Shown: positions 50,901 through 63,479, counted from the stretch's first letter. The stretch: 64,000 nucleotides of DNA from Ectocarpus siliculosus (GCA_000310025.1 FN649732.1:1503417-1567416), one strand, 5' to 3'. The notes: generated by a model not told the origin, from the sequence alone. Program-made: numbers and translations.

Positions 50901-53407
50901 GTAGCTCTCCCGGGTACAGCTTGCGTTATGCATTGGTGGTTCTTGTCAAACGATGTTGGGGGTACCGTATTCTACGATGGGAGAAACTTTCGGTACGTAG
51001 AATCCATGGGATGACGTCGGTAGATTTGTCGCTTCTTGTGTCCTCTCGCGAGGCCTGGGAGTCTTCGTTACAGCCACAGATAACTTGTTGTTGCCGTGTT
51101 TCTGAGATGGCCGACACGTTTTTTTTGTTTTGGTGGTGCTTGCCTGCGCCGTGACTGTCCCACTTACGTAAACGAAACGTAGGTCATGGAGCTCCTGCAG
51201 GGCGGGGATCTACGCCATCGCCTGAAGAAGGCGAAAGAGCCGCTGGAAGAGAAGGTTTTGAGGAAGATCGTGAGGGACGTTTGCTGCGGGATGGCCTTCT
51301 TGCACGCCAAGGCGACCGTCCACGGCGACTTAAAGTCGGCGAACGTTCTGTTCGATGCCACGGGGAGGGCCAAGGTGCGTAACGTCTTTGTCCATGCGTT
51401 TATCATTTTCACGCCGGAGTACCACCGACACGTGCTTTGTTCATACCTTCCTCATTCGTTGAACTCCGACGGATACTTCCGAATTCATTCGTTTGTTGTT
51501 CCGACTCCGGTGACCACTCCATACTATTCGAACGAGCGACCAGTCGACCGTTTCGGCTGCTTTTTGCTTTTTCACCTCCAACTGTTGGTGTCTGAAGGCC
51601 GAGGCCGTTGAGTGTGTGAGCTCGAAGGTGTTGGGACCCAAAACCTCATAGCAAAGGTGTCGCTCCAGAACGGTGTGAATACGTGCTCATTTCGTCATTG
51701 TTGCCCTCCTCCCACATCTTTTCTGTGCTCTCTCCTGCTTCATCGGTAATCTAAAAAAAAGTTGAACCGTCTTGTTACTCGTACTCACTCACTTAGGTAG
51801 AGGATATATTCTTACGTGCTCCGTGTGTCAATGTACAAAATTGACTTCACATAGGGTTATTGATTTCGTTGTGGTGGCCCTGGCCCTGTCGTGCCTTCTG
51901 TTTTTCAGCGTGTCCTGAAATACAGAAGTTCTTATTCTTTCGCTGAGGGTGGGGATCTCTCGGCCGTTTTCTCTCTTTCGGTATTGTGCATACGTCCTTC
52001 GCGTCCGCTGCGCTAGCGCAACTTTAGGTCCTGTCATTCTCTGCGGAGATGGTCGAGGCCGAACACCACAGACATATACGGGGTACAGCTCTGCGCTTGG
52101 TCTCCTCGCGTGAAAAATGTAATTTTCTTTCCCATGTGGGGACCATGCGTGAGGCAAATATTGTTGCGTGATCTTGCTAAAACGTGTACTTTTTCTACTT
52201 GGAACGCGTGTCATGGAAGTCTAGAACGCAGCTCAATTGTCTGGGCAACATGAGACTGTGAAGTCCTCTGCCTATTCATGAACTGCCACCTTTCGCTGCG
52301 TTCATCCGCTTTGCGCAACACAGATTGCAGACTTTGGAACATCACTCTGGACGCAGCACACGACACGCCTGGCAACGTACACGACCAAACCGAGAGAAAT
52401 GATCGGAATGAGTCTTCCGTGGGCTGCTCCTGAGGTAGGATACAGAAAGCAGAACGCGCTGATGAAGTGCAAGCCCGCGGTGAAGACAAAACCAAGCTTT
52501 GCTGCAAACACAAGAGTGTGCGGCAAACGTGCCCTTTACCGTCCAGTGTGTTGGCCCCGGAACACCAGAGAAAGCGGCGACACGCATAGAAACGGCTTGA
52601 TGTGTGTCCGACTACGCAGCAAAGATTCGTTCGTGAAGGCCGGACTACGTCGTGTGATGGGTGTCGAAAAGGCCTTCGAGCAATTGCCTGTACAATTTTG
52701 TCCGGTTCGGCAAAAATGTGTTCAATATCTTGTTGATCGCGGGCAGTTGGGGCTCGGGGATACTTTCCGTGATCTTTACCTCAGCTTCTGTGAAATACGT
52801 CTGTCTGCAGGCCAAGGACCGCGTAGGCTCCCGACTGTCCAGATGGTGGTAGACCATGAAACATTGAATGGTTCCGTAAACGGAGCAATACCTTCCGCCA
52901 TATGCGGCTGAGTCGAATGAAGCATGAAGCAAACCGTACAAGAATTTTCATGGCAATGGTGTTGAACGGTTTCGCAAGGTGTTGCACTCACTTTCTCGGA
53001 TGTCCTGTCCTACGCCCTCCCCCGTTCTTGTCTCGCTCTTCTAGGTTTTGAATCGACGAGGTTCCAGCTTCAAGGGCGATGTGTACAGCTTTGGCGTGGT
53101 GGTGTGGGAGTGCCTGTCCCGCGAGGTTCCGTGGAAGGGGGTCGCCGGGGTGGACAAGCTCGTGCTGGCCGTAACTGCCGGAGAAAGACCACCCATCCCC
53201 GAAAACGCCCCCCACGACATCGCTACCCTGGCAGAAGCATGCTGGGTTCATGATCCGGCCGCTCGGCCAACGTTCAAGAAGGTTCTGGCTGATTTCAAGC
53301 TAGATTCCAGCAACAACGAAAGCGGCAGCAGCAGCAGCAGCAACAACAACAACAACACATCCCCCAGACCGCGTGAGGGGCAGGAAAATAGCGACGAGAA
53401 AATATAG
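41185..53407 (+). CDS. LRR receptor-like kinase with MLKL-type helical domain, 16 exons
   Basis: Exons: 41185-41380, 41802-41873, 42896-42967, 43341-43412, 43928-43999, 44446-44517, 45102-45185, 46319-46438, 46670-47520, 47831-47974, 48789-48986, 49520-49609, 50246-50788, 51183-51374, 52324-52434, 53045-53407; total 1083 aa in frame. Exon 1 codes an N-terminal LRR cap (LYNATGGPNWNYNDGW). Exons 2-7 each code one LRR (IPPELGNL-type, ending LTG). Exon 9 has a Ser-rich stalk, one membrane helix (GITAGVVVGAVILAGALIF) and basic stop-transfer. Exons 10-12 form helices with YKSKNALSKVFVSSLCKKRQ and LQLGLQV, resembling the MLKL/HeLo-like four-helix bundle. Exons 13-16 code the kinase: glycine loop LGRGGFGTVY, Lys in AAAKVVV, Glu in FMRELEAMK, HGDLKSANVLFD, IADFGTSLW, LPWAAPE, DVYSFGVVVWE, RPTFKKVL, all intact. 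An acidic and Gln/Ser-rich insert of about 80 residues sits between the Lys and the alpha-C helix. No signal peptide is seen at this ATG, so an upstream first exon is likely. Confidence 0.9.
44909..44993. repeat. (CTG)n microsatellite in receptor kinase intron
   Basis: About 24 CTG units with one CCG interruption are followed by TTG-rich degenerate units. It is the longest triplet run in the window and lies in the intron before the last LRR exon. Confidence 0.95.
47575..47655. repeat. GTT/GCT/GGT triplet-rich tract
   Basis: A mixed triplet tract (TTGTTG, CTGCTG, GGTGGT) directly follows the donor of the membrane-helix exon of the receptor kinase. The frame runs 36 bases into the intron before a stop, so retention of this intron would give a receptor without helical or kinase parts. 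Confidence 0.7.
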
Positions 53408-54427
53408 GAGAAAATGTACGATTTGTTTTTGTTACTTACCACCGGAAACGGTGCGCATGTCACGGACGATCCTAGAGCGGGCGCGGTCACCTCACGTGGA
53501 GCCTATAGCGGTAGCGGCCTCACTTCCTAGAAAGACGAGAGTCGGGTTCCAGGCACTGAGCGTCCTCAGTTCGTGGAGTTGTCGTCGCTATTAAATCTAG
53601 GTGGTCGGTCCGTCCACATTCCAATTTCTTTCTTCGATTCGACTTGGGTTTAGGGTTGGGTAGGGGCTGGAAACAGGGATAGGGGTGCGTTTCGGGGACA
53701 GGGTTCAAACGAGAAGGGCACGGTTAGGCCTCGGAGGGCCCCTCATTTTCAACTGTTGAACACGACCATCTCGACCTTCGTCGATGGCGCTGCCGTGATC
53801 CTGAAGCCGCCAGCACTCCCTGCCCCGGGATGGAGAAGAACAACCTCGTTTTCACTCCCGTTCTGGGCAACTGGGCACGGCTTTCTAACGGCGCTGCGTC
53901 CTTTCCCGTGAAGGCGCGGCAGTGGCCCAGGGCTGCGCCGAGATTGCAAGCCCTGTCGCGCATAGATAGCCTGCGCCAAGCGCCCCAGTGAGCCCCTGCA
54001 ATGGCGAGGACTTTGATTCCTTTCGCCACGGCACGCTCGAACAGAGGGCTTAGTCGCGCCCGCTAGCGGTCAGCTCTGTCACATACTCACAGAAGAAGTT
54101 GCTGTTCTGGCGATCATGTTGAAAAACCAACGTCCCCAAGATTCAGATCGCTTTATCCCCATGGGTGCATAAAGTGGCGACAGCGATCCTCTCGCGGTGT
54201 GAGCGCGCGATGTTGTGTGCGTGTGTCTTGTGTGCGGATGCATGCGTCGTGGACAGGATACCAGCACGCATGTGAACAAGACTGCGATGTAAAACATGAA
54301 CGCCGGGGCTCCGTGCATCGTAACAGGCACAAACCGCACGTACCCTCATTTCCTGCGATGCTTTGCTGCCCAACCGACAAGGGCACAGCTTTCTTGCAGC
54401 TCCTGCTCTCTCCACTCAACCAACAAC
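53408..54427. other. intergenic between receptor kinase and exonuclease genes
   Basis: About 1 kb between two genes on the same strand, holding the 3' untranslated region of the kinase and the promoter of the exonuclease. A short GGGTTTAGGGTTGGGTAGGG-like G-rich stretch lies near 53645-53668. No exon or RNA gene was recognised. Confidence 0.6.
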
Positions 54428-57400
54428 ATGAGACGAGGACCGCGAAGAGCCGTGCGTGCTCCCCTCTTTGCGCTCTCGCTAGCTCTGCATGCCAATCTTA
54501 CCTCATCATTGTTGCACCACCTACTGGCAACGCCAGTAGGAGATGCGATTTCAAGGAATCACGCAACGGCGACCGCCGCTGCTGCAGGAACGGCGGCAGG
54601 AAGAAGAAGGAGAGCACGACCACGGCCTGTGTGGCACTTCCATGGCAACGTTTCTCCATCAGGGCGTGGGCAATCCAGTAGATCTCCAAGATGCGGCGTT
54701 AGAAGCGGTCCGGAGGTAGCAGCTGCAGCAGCGGCTGACGGCGAAAATGGAGGGCCGGATGCTGCGGCTGCGGAGGGCCGTAATGTGGGAGCGCGTCCTG
54801 CGATGGTAGACCCCCCACCTCTGACCCACGACCAGCTTCCTGAGGAGAGCATTTATCTGCTTGATGGGACCTCCATGCTGTTCAGGGCGTTCTACGGCCG
54901 CGGAGCCGGCGGGTGAGTCCTACTGGCCAAGTATAGCACTGCGCAGTGCGGAGTTTCTCAACGGATACGTAGTACTTTCAGCGTGCCCCCCGTTTACACA
55001 TATTTGCCAGATTGCACACGATGCGATGTACGGAACAACCATGGTGATGAAGATCATTGCTATCACCCGTGGAGACACCACCCTTGTGTGCGTATGCTTT
55101 TTGTAACATTGGCATACTTGGTAGCGTGTGATGCAGAAGAACCGCAGTAGTTTACTATACTATCGTCGACAGCGTACATGCACCCGGAAATCTGAGGTGG
55201 CAGACCGCCGTAGTACCTCCAATTCCTCTGTTCCTTTGGGATATCGTCGCTCTCAGAGTGTTCCTGCCGTATGGGTTTGCATCTCCGACTCCAGAGCTTC
55301 GCTGCGCTCCCCTGTACACTGGCTGGCGACATATCCCCTCCCTTCTGACAGGTACTTGGCCTCCAACGGCGCAACGGAGGTAGGCGCCGTGCTGGCCATG
55401 GGGATAGAGTTCGCGCAGTTCATCAATGAGGTGAGCACAGCTCTAGTGCTGTTGTGTGCATAGCTCCCTTGAGCCTCTAATTGCCCTCGCCCAACCAAAC
55501 TTGGCTACAAATGTGGATAGACGCATGGGTTTACTCCCGGGAAAGCGAACCGCGGAAAAGGTGACAGCATCAGTTCCCCTGCTGTGCTCAAAGTAGGAGC
55601 ATGTGTTGCGGTGTAAGTTCGAGGAAATTAGAATCGCATCTGGGGAGGTGTTCGGAGGGTTCCCTCACTTGCTTGGCGATATTGATCGCAGCGTGTGGCA
55701 TGCAGTGGTTCTTGTGTGGAACCCTCGTCTCCTGAGAAAGTGGTGATCCACACGGGTTGGTGACTGAATAAACCAATCACCAGAGGTTGTGGAGTTTCCT
55801 TACTTGCTATGGGGCGAGGAATGCCAAGTTGGACAGAACGAGCTCAGTCTAACAAGGTTGAGGGAGGTTGGGCCCAGCCATCGTGGACTCGTCTCTCCCA
55901 ACCTCGGGAAGACGCGTGATGAACTGTTCACAGCTGTTGAGGATCGTGAGAGGAACGGTTCGCGGAATGGGGATCTCTCCGCACCGATCCCAGAATCCGC
56001 CGCTCCTGCTCATCTCTGCCAGTGCGGGATTTCCCTGTCCTGTTCACCAACAGTTTCGTCACTAGTGCTGATCTCAGAGCTGCTGCTGCCCGTTATTTCG
56101 GACCACTTGCGATCACGTGCTCTTCGTATTGCGATGTCGCGGCAGGTAAAGCCACGATATGTCGCCATGGCCTTCGACGTGGGACGAGAAACAACCTTCC
56201 GAAGAAAGCTGTACCCGCAGTACAAAGCGCAGAGAAAGCCTGTACCGTTCGACTTGACCTTGCAGGTGATAAAAACCGTACGTCTTCTTGTGCGCAGAAT
56301 GCGCTGCTGGAAGAGCGACGCCAGAATACACACTATTGCAAGGTCCGTGGGGGGCAAATTTGGAAATAATGCTTGTCCATGCACATTCGCAACGCAACTC
56401 ATACCTGCACGGATTGACTGTTTCACCTATAAAACAATATTTGGGCCTACGCTCTCGCGGTTTTGTCGGAAAAGCTCGAACGTTCCTTCCTTGATGGTGC
56501 GAGATACCGTTGACGTTCACGCAGCCACGCCGACGTCCATCAACGACAACACGGCGTGCCTCACCCTTGCCTCACCTCGCCCTCGCAGATTCCGCTCGCG
56601 AAGGCGCTTTCGGAGGCCCTGGGGTGCCGCACGTTCGAGATGGAGGGCTACGAGGCGGACGACGTCATGGCCACGCTCGCCAGGCAAGACGCACGGGCGG
56701 GGACTTGGCTTGGTTGGTTCGTCACGAGATGGGACGGATGTATTTGTTTGATCGGTTGAGTAGTTGCAAGTGCGGTTCGGTCTCAGCGATCAAGGCTTTG
56801 TTTTTTCTTGCTGGGTTTGGAAGGTGTGGATGTTTTGTGTGGTCGGTTGTTTGACTACGCGCACGCGCCGTTGGGCGGTTGCTGTTGCTGCCCCTGCTGC
56901 CGCTGCTGCTAAGGCTGCTGCTGCTGCTGCTGCCGTAACTATTGTTATTTTTTTTGCCGGGCGAGAGCCGGAGATTGATCCGAATATGCCTGCACACAAC
57001 AAGTGTCAAAATGCGCCTCACGTTGCGTTGTTGCATGGCTGCGTTGTTGTTGGGCATCGCACATTCTCCAGGTGGGGGCGCTCAGTGGGACTGGGAGTGG
57101 TGGTGTGCTCCTCTGACAAGGACATGTGCCAGCTTGTGAGAGATCGTGTCCACGTCATGCAACCAAGGAGGTGAGGTGCCGAGGCAGGATCTGCTCGTTG
57201 GTGGTGATGCTTGAGTCGAGGAGTAAGGTATTCCTGGAACGGTCCAGTGCTGCACTGTCACAGTTGCGCGCGATAGTGCAGTTTTGAGCTGTGGGGAGCA
57301 GCAGCAGTACAGAGCGTCCTTCCGCATTTCCAACCCCTTCTTTACCCTGTTGGGGACTGCGCACTGCCTTTGGAAAGCCAATAGCAGCATGCCTCTCCAC

Positions 57401-60308
57401 CGGTATGGGACCCGCAGGCCTATTGAAATGTGTTTTTCTCTCTCATGGTTTTGCCTGTTGTCGCATCCTGCATATGTCTGCCCATTGCGAAGAGTAACCT
57501 CTAGCGGAAAGTGGCCGCTACATTTTCCGAAGAATTCATTCACGGGTAGATACGTTATCGACGACTTGCCGACAGTTCCAGGCCCAGGTTTCGAGGACCT
57601 ACGCTTGATCCCTCACAAACCGCCACTTTCGGCGACAGGGCCTCCTACCGACAGCTCTTTGCCTATCCCAAACCTTTGAACGCAGGCAGGAGTGACGCCG
57701 CGTTGTCCGGCAAGAACGTGTATGTTTTGTGTTTCTGTATTTTTCACCGCTCGGCGTGAAATACCGACCCCTTGTTCTCGTTGGCTTGTCAAAACTATCG
57801 CTTTTTGCACAACCGGTAACCCCTTAGTCTGTGGTCTTGCCAGGGACGGATACACCATTCTGGGCAGCGAGGAGGTCTTGGCGAAGTTCGGGGTAAAGCC
57901 GCCAGCACTCCCTGACCTGTTCGGCCTTGTCGGTGATGTCGCCGACAACATCCCTGGTGCGACGGCGGTAGCCACGGTGTTGGACGTTATTTGGCGCGGG
58001 TTGGCGTGATGTTAGCTTATTGGAGAATGCCCCGACGCGAGCGAAAGTGTTGCACGGTTGCTCTCGCAGAAGCAAACACACGTTGGTGATTGGAAATTGC
58101 GTCGCTTCCCATGTCGAGCTCTGTCTGATGGGAGTGTCCTGGACGACAGCAGTTGGTTGTTGACATCTTGGGCCAATGTTGAAGTGGATGGAATTTTATA
58201 GTCGCGTGACGGGTTGTTGCATACGAATACTGCGGCGTGTTTCTCGATGCGATTTCTCTTCGGACTGCGAAGTTGCGCCGACTTGTTGGAGTTGAAAAAT
58301 ATGAACGATTTGAGTTTTTTCGAAGCTCCCGCATCGGGCCTTCAAACTCCGCAGTGAAAATAACGTAGTAATCGAGACATGTTTCCGACCTGGAGGTTTG
58401 AATACACGGTTCAGAGAGCCAATTTGCGTGGTTAGTGGACGAACGCTCAACTCCGTCTGTCATGCTTCGAAGCAAAGGTTGAGTACTTCTACCGTTGTTG
58501 CCTTTTTGTTGCCTTTTTGTTGACCCGACGCAGGTGTGAAGGGCATCGGGCAAAAGGGCGGGTCTCGACTGCTGGAAAAGTTCGAGACCCTTGAAGGCGT
58601 GTTCGCGGGCTTGGACGGCGTCGGTAGCATGGGGATCCGGGGCTCCAAGGGGTTGCAGGCTTTGCTGAGGTACACCACTGCTTCGTTGCAGATCGGATAT
58701 GGTATTCTCTTGCAGCGCTGGGTGTCTGGCGTGAGAGCGACGGGGCGAGTTGCAGCAGGCAGCACACACAGCACTCGTCGTGCGATTCCCTTTTCTGGCA
58801 GTCCAATTTTTTCCTTTGATAAAGAGTTTCTTAGATGTCTGTCGCTTGTTCACGAGAGAGTGTTTTTTTTGTGTCTCGCTGTGGAAATGTTTCGCCCTCT
58901 CAAGAACGCGTTCGGCTTCCCACAGCCTCTTGAACAGCCCTAGCCTAACGTACAACGACTATCAAGAATCCGCACAGGGCGGTCTGCTGTTGTAGGGCTG
59001 GACGTTCACTTCGCGACGCTGCGTGGCCCAGATTTATGTTTTACGACGCGCTCTTGGATTGGGACCCTGGACGACTACCAAAATTGCTGTTGCTGGCGGA
59101 CGCGTCTCTTTATGGAGGATGCCGTGGGTAACGTTTGGTCCCCTTTGCGCACCAGGCTCGATCCTTCGCTCTTACCTATTGCCTCCCATTCCGCCCCCTT
59201 GTCCGCTCTCTCCTCGCCTTGTTTTTGCTTGTGGATTTTGCGGGGCCTCTCCGTGGTTGTTGCATCGGTCTTGTTGGTTCCCCAGTCAACCCGGTATCCA
59301 AGAAGAGGCGATGTTGTATCGGGAAATCGCCACGCTGGACGATGAGGTGCGACTGGGCTGGTGACGATCTGTATCACATGCATATCTCACCGTTTGTCCA
59401 AAGTAACACGAAAATGGTTGAGGTCGGCTGGGTGTATCTGGCACAAGGGGTTGGTCGCGATTGTAAGCGGAATAGTTTTGTTCACTGCCCGGTGCCGCCG
59501 TTCCTGCCACGAGCACGACTTGTGATGGTGTTGCACGGCCGTCCGCCTAACGACGCAATGTGTGTTGCCTCACGAAATCGGCTGCTACTTGTGACCATGA
59601 CAAGCTTGGCCTTTTTCTGATCTCCGCCAGATCACACATGGAACGATCTCACAATATAAAACTGCCGAAAATTCCAGACGTAAGACTTGCCTTGAAGTTT
59701 GTGGTCGTGTGCGCTAAAAACTTGAAGACTACGGTTGTTTTGGCATTCCTGCTGAGGATATTAGTTTCACCGTACGCCACTGGCCGCTATTTGGCGTTGA
59801 CTTAGTTTCTTAGAAAGTAAACATAATCTCACAGAAAGACTACCCGTTCGAGACGTAACCCCAGTGGAAAGGGATGTGCTCAAGTCTCTTGCGTGAGTGG
59901 AGGGAAACCGTTGGCTGATTTTTTTTTTGTGCTGACGCAAGTTGTCGACCAGCCACGCATGGAGCGAGAACAAGTGAAAGACCTGCCACACAAACCACAC
60001 ATCGAAACTACTGGTTCGTTTTGGTGTTTCTAGGCCGTGTGAACTACATACACGGGACGAAGCGCCGTCTTTTCGCACACCTGCTACCGTTGTACTTATC
60101 ATCTTACGCCTGCTTCGATCTGACGTCAACGCCCCCGACCCCGCAGGTACCATTGGAGGGTATCGACGCTATAACGTCGTCGACCCTCCTGTACAGGGGA
60201 GCGTCTCCCGAAGCTGAGGGGGTCATGTCGGCCCTGGGGTTCCAAGCGCCGCTAAGAATGATCCAGGAAGGTTCCAAGCGACCCTCCGCGCGGGCTTCGA
60301 CTGTTTGA
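54428..60308 (+). CDS. DNA polymerase I-type 5'-3' exonuclease, organelle-targeted, 9 exons
   Basis: Exons: 54428-54912, 55352-55430, 56146-56265, 56589-56683, 57072-57170, 57844-57956, 58534-58669, 59286-59346, 60147-60308; 449 aa. After a leader of about 135 residues comes the FEN/PolI exonuclease fold: YLLDGTSMLFRAFY (first metal Asp), VAMAFDVGRETTFRRKLYPQ with YKAQR, EGYEADDVMATLA, VVCSSDKDMCQLV, GDVADNIPG followed by the helix-three-turn-helix KGIGQKGGSRLLEKF, then REIATLDDEVPLEG. All expected acidic residues are present. The family cuts 5' flaps and RNA primers during replication and repair. There is no polymerase domain; the frame ends after the exonuclease module. The leader (basic start, then APLFALSLALHANL, then an Ala/Arg-rich stretch) suggests plastid or mitochondrial import; a clear plastid ASAF-type cleavage motif is not seen. 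The intron after 56683 begins with GC (CAG|GCAAGA). Confidence 0.9.
56880..56940. repeat. imperfect GCT triplet tract in GC-AG intron
   Basis: A run of GCTGCT-type triplets with interruptions lies in the GC-AG intron of the exonuclease gene. It is non-coding in the proposed model. Confidence 0.75.
59828..59910. repeat. dispersed repeat R2, copy 2
   Basis: CACAGAAAGACTACCCGTTCGAGA, later CAAGTCTCTTGCGTGAGTGG and GGGAAACCG, match in order the repeat at 5143-5215. It lies in the last intron of the exonuclease gene. Three copies in unrelated introns point to a short mobile element family. Confidence 0.5.
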
Positions 60309-63300
60309 GGCTGCCATGTGTGGGCAGCGGTGGGATATAAGCAGGCGAAGCACAACGATGTCGTTTCTTGGGAGACCGCGTGAAATGTACGAGGCTTGCC
60401 AGGAGGTGGTTAGTGTCCAAGCAACGCTGTCTTTTTCAGCTCCTTGGGTTGTCAATGTGTTTCGGTAGAGAGGTATGTGCCGCCCAAGCAAGGTCATTGG
60501 TTGTTGGCCGGGCGATCCGTGATGCTGAAAGTGTGTTCGTTTCCCTGCCCCCGTCCGCCGGAGAAACACGCCTCGAACCAACATGAAACACAGCTCATTC
60601 AAGAAGCCACCTTTACCCTGGTCGTGAAGTGTACCGTTTGATTTTCTGTGGGGAATTGCGCTAGCGTTAGTCACAAACTTGAATAGTGTGGCGTGCATTT
60701 GAGCTCGCCCCCCCCCGCAATTCCCCAAACGCTCTCCTGTGAACAGTTTTCTTCAATGTATGCAACTGGCGTTTTTACGTCGGGTCGCACAGGTCTGCCC
60801 TCTCGCAGGTGTACCTGCTCACCGTCGAAAGTGTTGTACACATGTCGGCCCGTGGTGTGAGTAGTTCGGTGTGTTTTGGCGGTTTTATAAATTATTTGGA
60901 TAGGGCTAGCAGGGATGGGTAAGGTGGAAGATAGTTTGTCGGCTTGTGTCTCTGTTCTGACATCACCTTTCACCCTGCTGAGCGATGCCATGGAGGATCT
61001 CAGTGTTACTTGGCGAGAATCGGGCCCAGACGAAATGTTAGAATCGTTTCGGTGTGCGTAATGTTTGGCGTTTCCATCACGGCGGGAGATAGTAAATAGC
61101 TTTACTGCTGGCGGGAGGTAGTAAGTAGCTTTGCTGTACCAATTGGCGGGAGAACTTGCAATTGCGCACACAGGCGGAAGCGACTAGAAGCTTTTAGTTC
61201 AGGTATGAGGCACAGACAACAGGTTGGCTCTGTTGCTTTGTTGTCTGATGGATTTGTGATTTTGTTTCGCCTGCTCCATCAGACATGATGAGAGTGGGAG
61301 AGGAGGAGATGGGCTAGAGAATCGAGTGTAACTTTGTGCATCACAACTGGCACTCTGGGTAGTGCTTTGCAGATATTCGGGTGCGGCTGTGCAATGGCTC
61401 TACTTGTAGTGCTTCCTGATGCACGGCACTCTATGCTCTTGACGGGTGGTACGTCAACAGCTGGTGGTGTATATCCGAAACCTACAGACTTTTCTAATTT
61501 CTGCAGTTCAAAGGCCACAGATACAAGCGATGCATTGCTGTTTCTCTCTGTTGTTGTCTGTTTCTCTCTGTTGTTGTTGTTGTTGTTGTTGTTGCCGTTG
61601 CTGCTGTTGTTGTTGTTGGTTTCGATGTTGGTTTCGTTGCTGCCTTCCCAGATTGTTACAGTAGTACAGTCGTCCAACCGACGCTGACGTTAATGAAAAA
61701 ACTCAAAGAACAGAGAAAGGACCCTGAAAAATCACACACGAGATGAATACATGTGAAAACCACACAGGTGAAAATCACAATGATGTCCCCTAACATTCAG
61801 ACCTTCGCAGCAGGTGACATGTCGAACAAATGAGGTGTTAACGTAGAGCACATCGCTCGGAGGCCAAGCACCAAAACACAAATTCTTCTTTGCGTGTCCC
61901 CTTACCGGCCGCGGGGATTGCCGAACGCATTCATTCGGTCCGGTATCCGGCACCTTTTCTCCTGGTACACGCGTTCTCCCGCCGCTTATAGTCTTCCGAT
62001 TGCAATATGAACCCCTTCTGCGCTTACCCCCCTCCCACTCGAGGTACCGTGGTTGTCATCGACTGATTGATAAGAAAACATTGACTGGCATGAGAGAGTA
62101 CACGGGCGGGCGGTACAACATTCGCAAAAACCGATTAACTGCGGACATTCTATTTACCTTCCAAAATTGTGGGCGGCACTTTTTCGCCGCCTGTGTTATT
62201 GAAGCTCCAGCACTCCAGCACGAAAGAACCTCCTGCGTCAGGTGGGCGATCAACTATGCATACGATATTTTATGTTCTCTCCCGATCATATGCATATGCG
62301 TACGCCGAGGATTCGCACTTCAGGCATTTAGGCATTTTCTTTCTGTAGGAGAAAACGATACCTGGGACCATACTGCTATAGACTGGGTTGATTCAGCAGG
62401 AAATCCGTTGCTCTTCTGCCCAAGGCATCCGCCGCCATGGAGGTACATGCAGGCGGCTATTCCGCGAGTTCCGGTGCACCACAAACTTGTTTCTCGTTGT
62501 GGACTGCGGTGGGCTGTGCACTCATCTCGGCCCCGGTCGTCAGAACGGTTCAGTGGTGCCATGTTCCATGAGAATTTTCGTAGAAGATGCCAAGCGGAGC
62601 CCTTGGGACAAAATGCCGAAGAGGGCCAGAGCTATGGAGAAGGTACCCCTCCCCCCACACCACACGCCCTTCGCCAAGCGGAATTAGATCGTCTTGTTCG
62701 CTCCCTGCTTCTCCGTGTTCAACTGCCCCTGCTGCTGCCAACGAAGAACCGGAAAGCGCCCAAGGGCTCCCGCACGTGAACGATGAAGGTCGGTTGAATG
62801 TTTCTGTTCTGTTCCGTCATATCCGAGAATCAGCAATCATCTTATCGTTTCAAATAGCTTTTTCCTGAGACCGACACAGTAGAGTGGGGGTTCTAGTGGT
62901 GGCTGCACGTAGTAACAGACTGTAGCTGCGGTTGAGCCCGTGATATACGTCTGTCCCCCGTAGCGCGCCCCCACCGTATGACTGATATGCATTTGACAGA
63001 CCTGTTCAGTATTGTCGCAAAAATAAGCGGAAATCAAGATACTTCAAGCTACTGCTGTAGCCAATGCCACACTAAATTACTGGTCAACAACCAGCGCGCT
63101 ACAGTCCCAATGACGAAGAGCACCCATGGGAGAGCGCATCGGTCTAACGCCGATGCGAACAAGTACTGCATCCGTTCATTTGCCGAATCAGAGTAAGTGC
63201 CCGTTTTTGGCTGTATGAAATGTCTGCGCTGCTTTCTTTCGTGGCGGAGCACCGGAGCACAGACCACATCGAATACTGAAGATATGACACCCTTCAGCGT

Positions 63301-63479
63301 TCACACGATTTTCGGGCATTCACCTACTCCGTAAGTACCACATGTTGTGCCTTGCCACACCAGCTACCGGTTGGAGCGTATTTTCCCCGTCGTCAACGGC
63401 CTCTGGCACAACATGTGGCGAACTGGTCGCCTGAGATCCAACCGCTTTCCCAATGGAAAAATTGATTCCATGACCTACC
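60309..63479. other. intergenic, no gene assigned
   Basis: Contains the 3' end of the exonuclease gene and the promoter of the gene starting at 63480. A GTT-rich microsatellite is at 61567-61620. The 259-codon plus-strand frame at 62000-62779 carries no recognisable domain; part of it (about 62560-62640) is Lys/Arg-rich and followed by GTACCC, but no partner exons were found. I see no RNA gene here. Confidence 0.5.
61567..61620. repeat. (GTT)n-rich microsatellite
   Basis: About ten TTG units are interrupted by CCG and CTG units. It lies in intergenic sequence downstream of the exonuclease gene. Confidence 0.85.

Noticed and set aside
57541-57679. Possible exon of the exonuclease gene starting RYVIDDLPTVPGPG
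   Set aside because: It has an acceptor and right phase but runs to a stop, has no donor, and is not in the family; 57170 joins 57844 in phase to conserved sequence.
62000-62779. 259-codon plus-strand open frame
   Set aside because: No recognisable domain, no supporting splice partners; kept only as a note in the intergenic entry.
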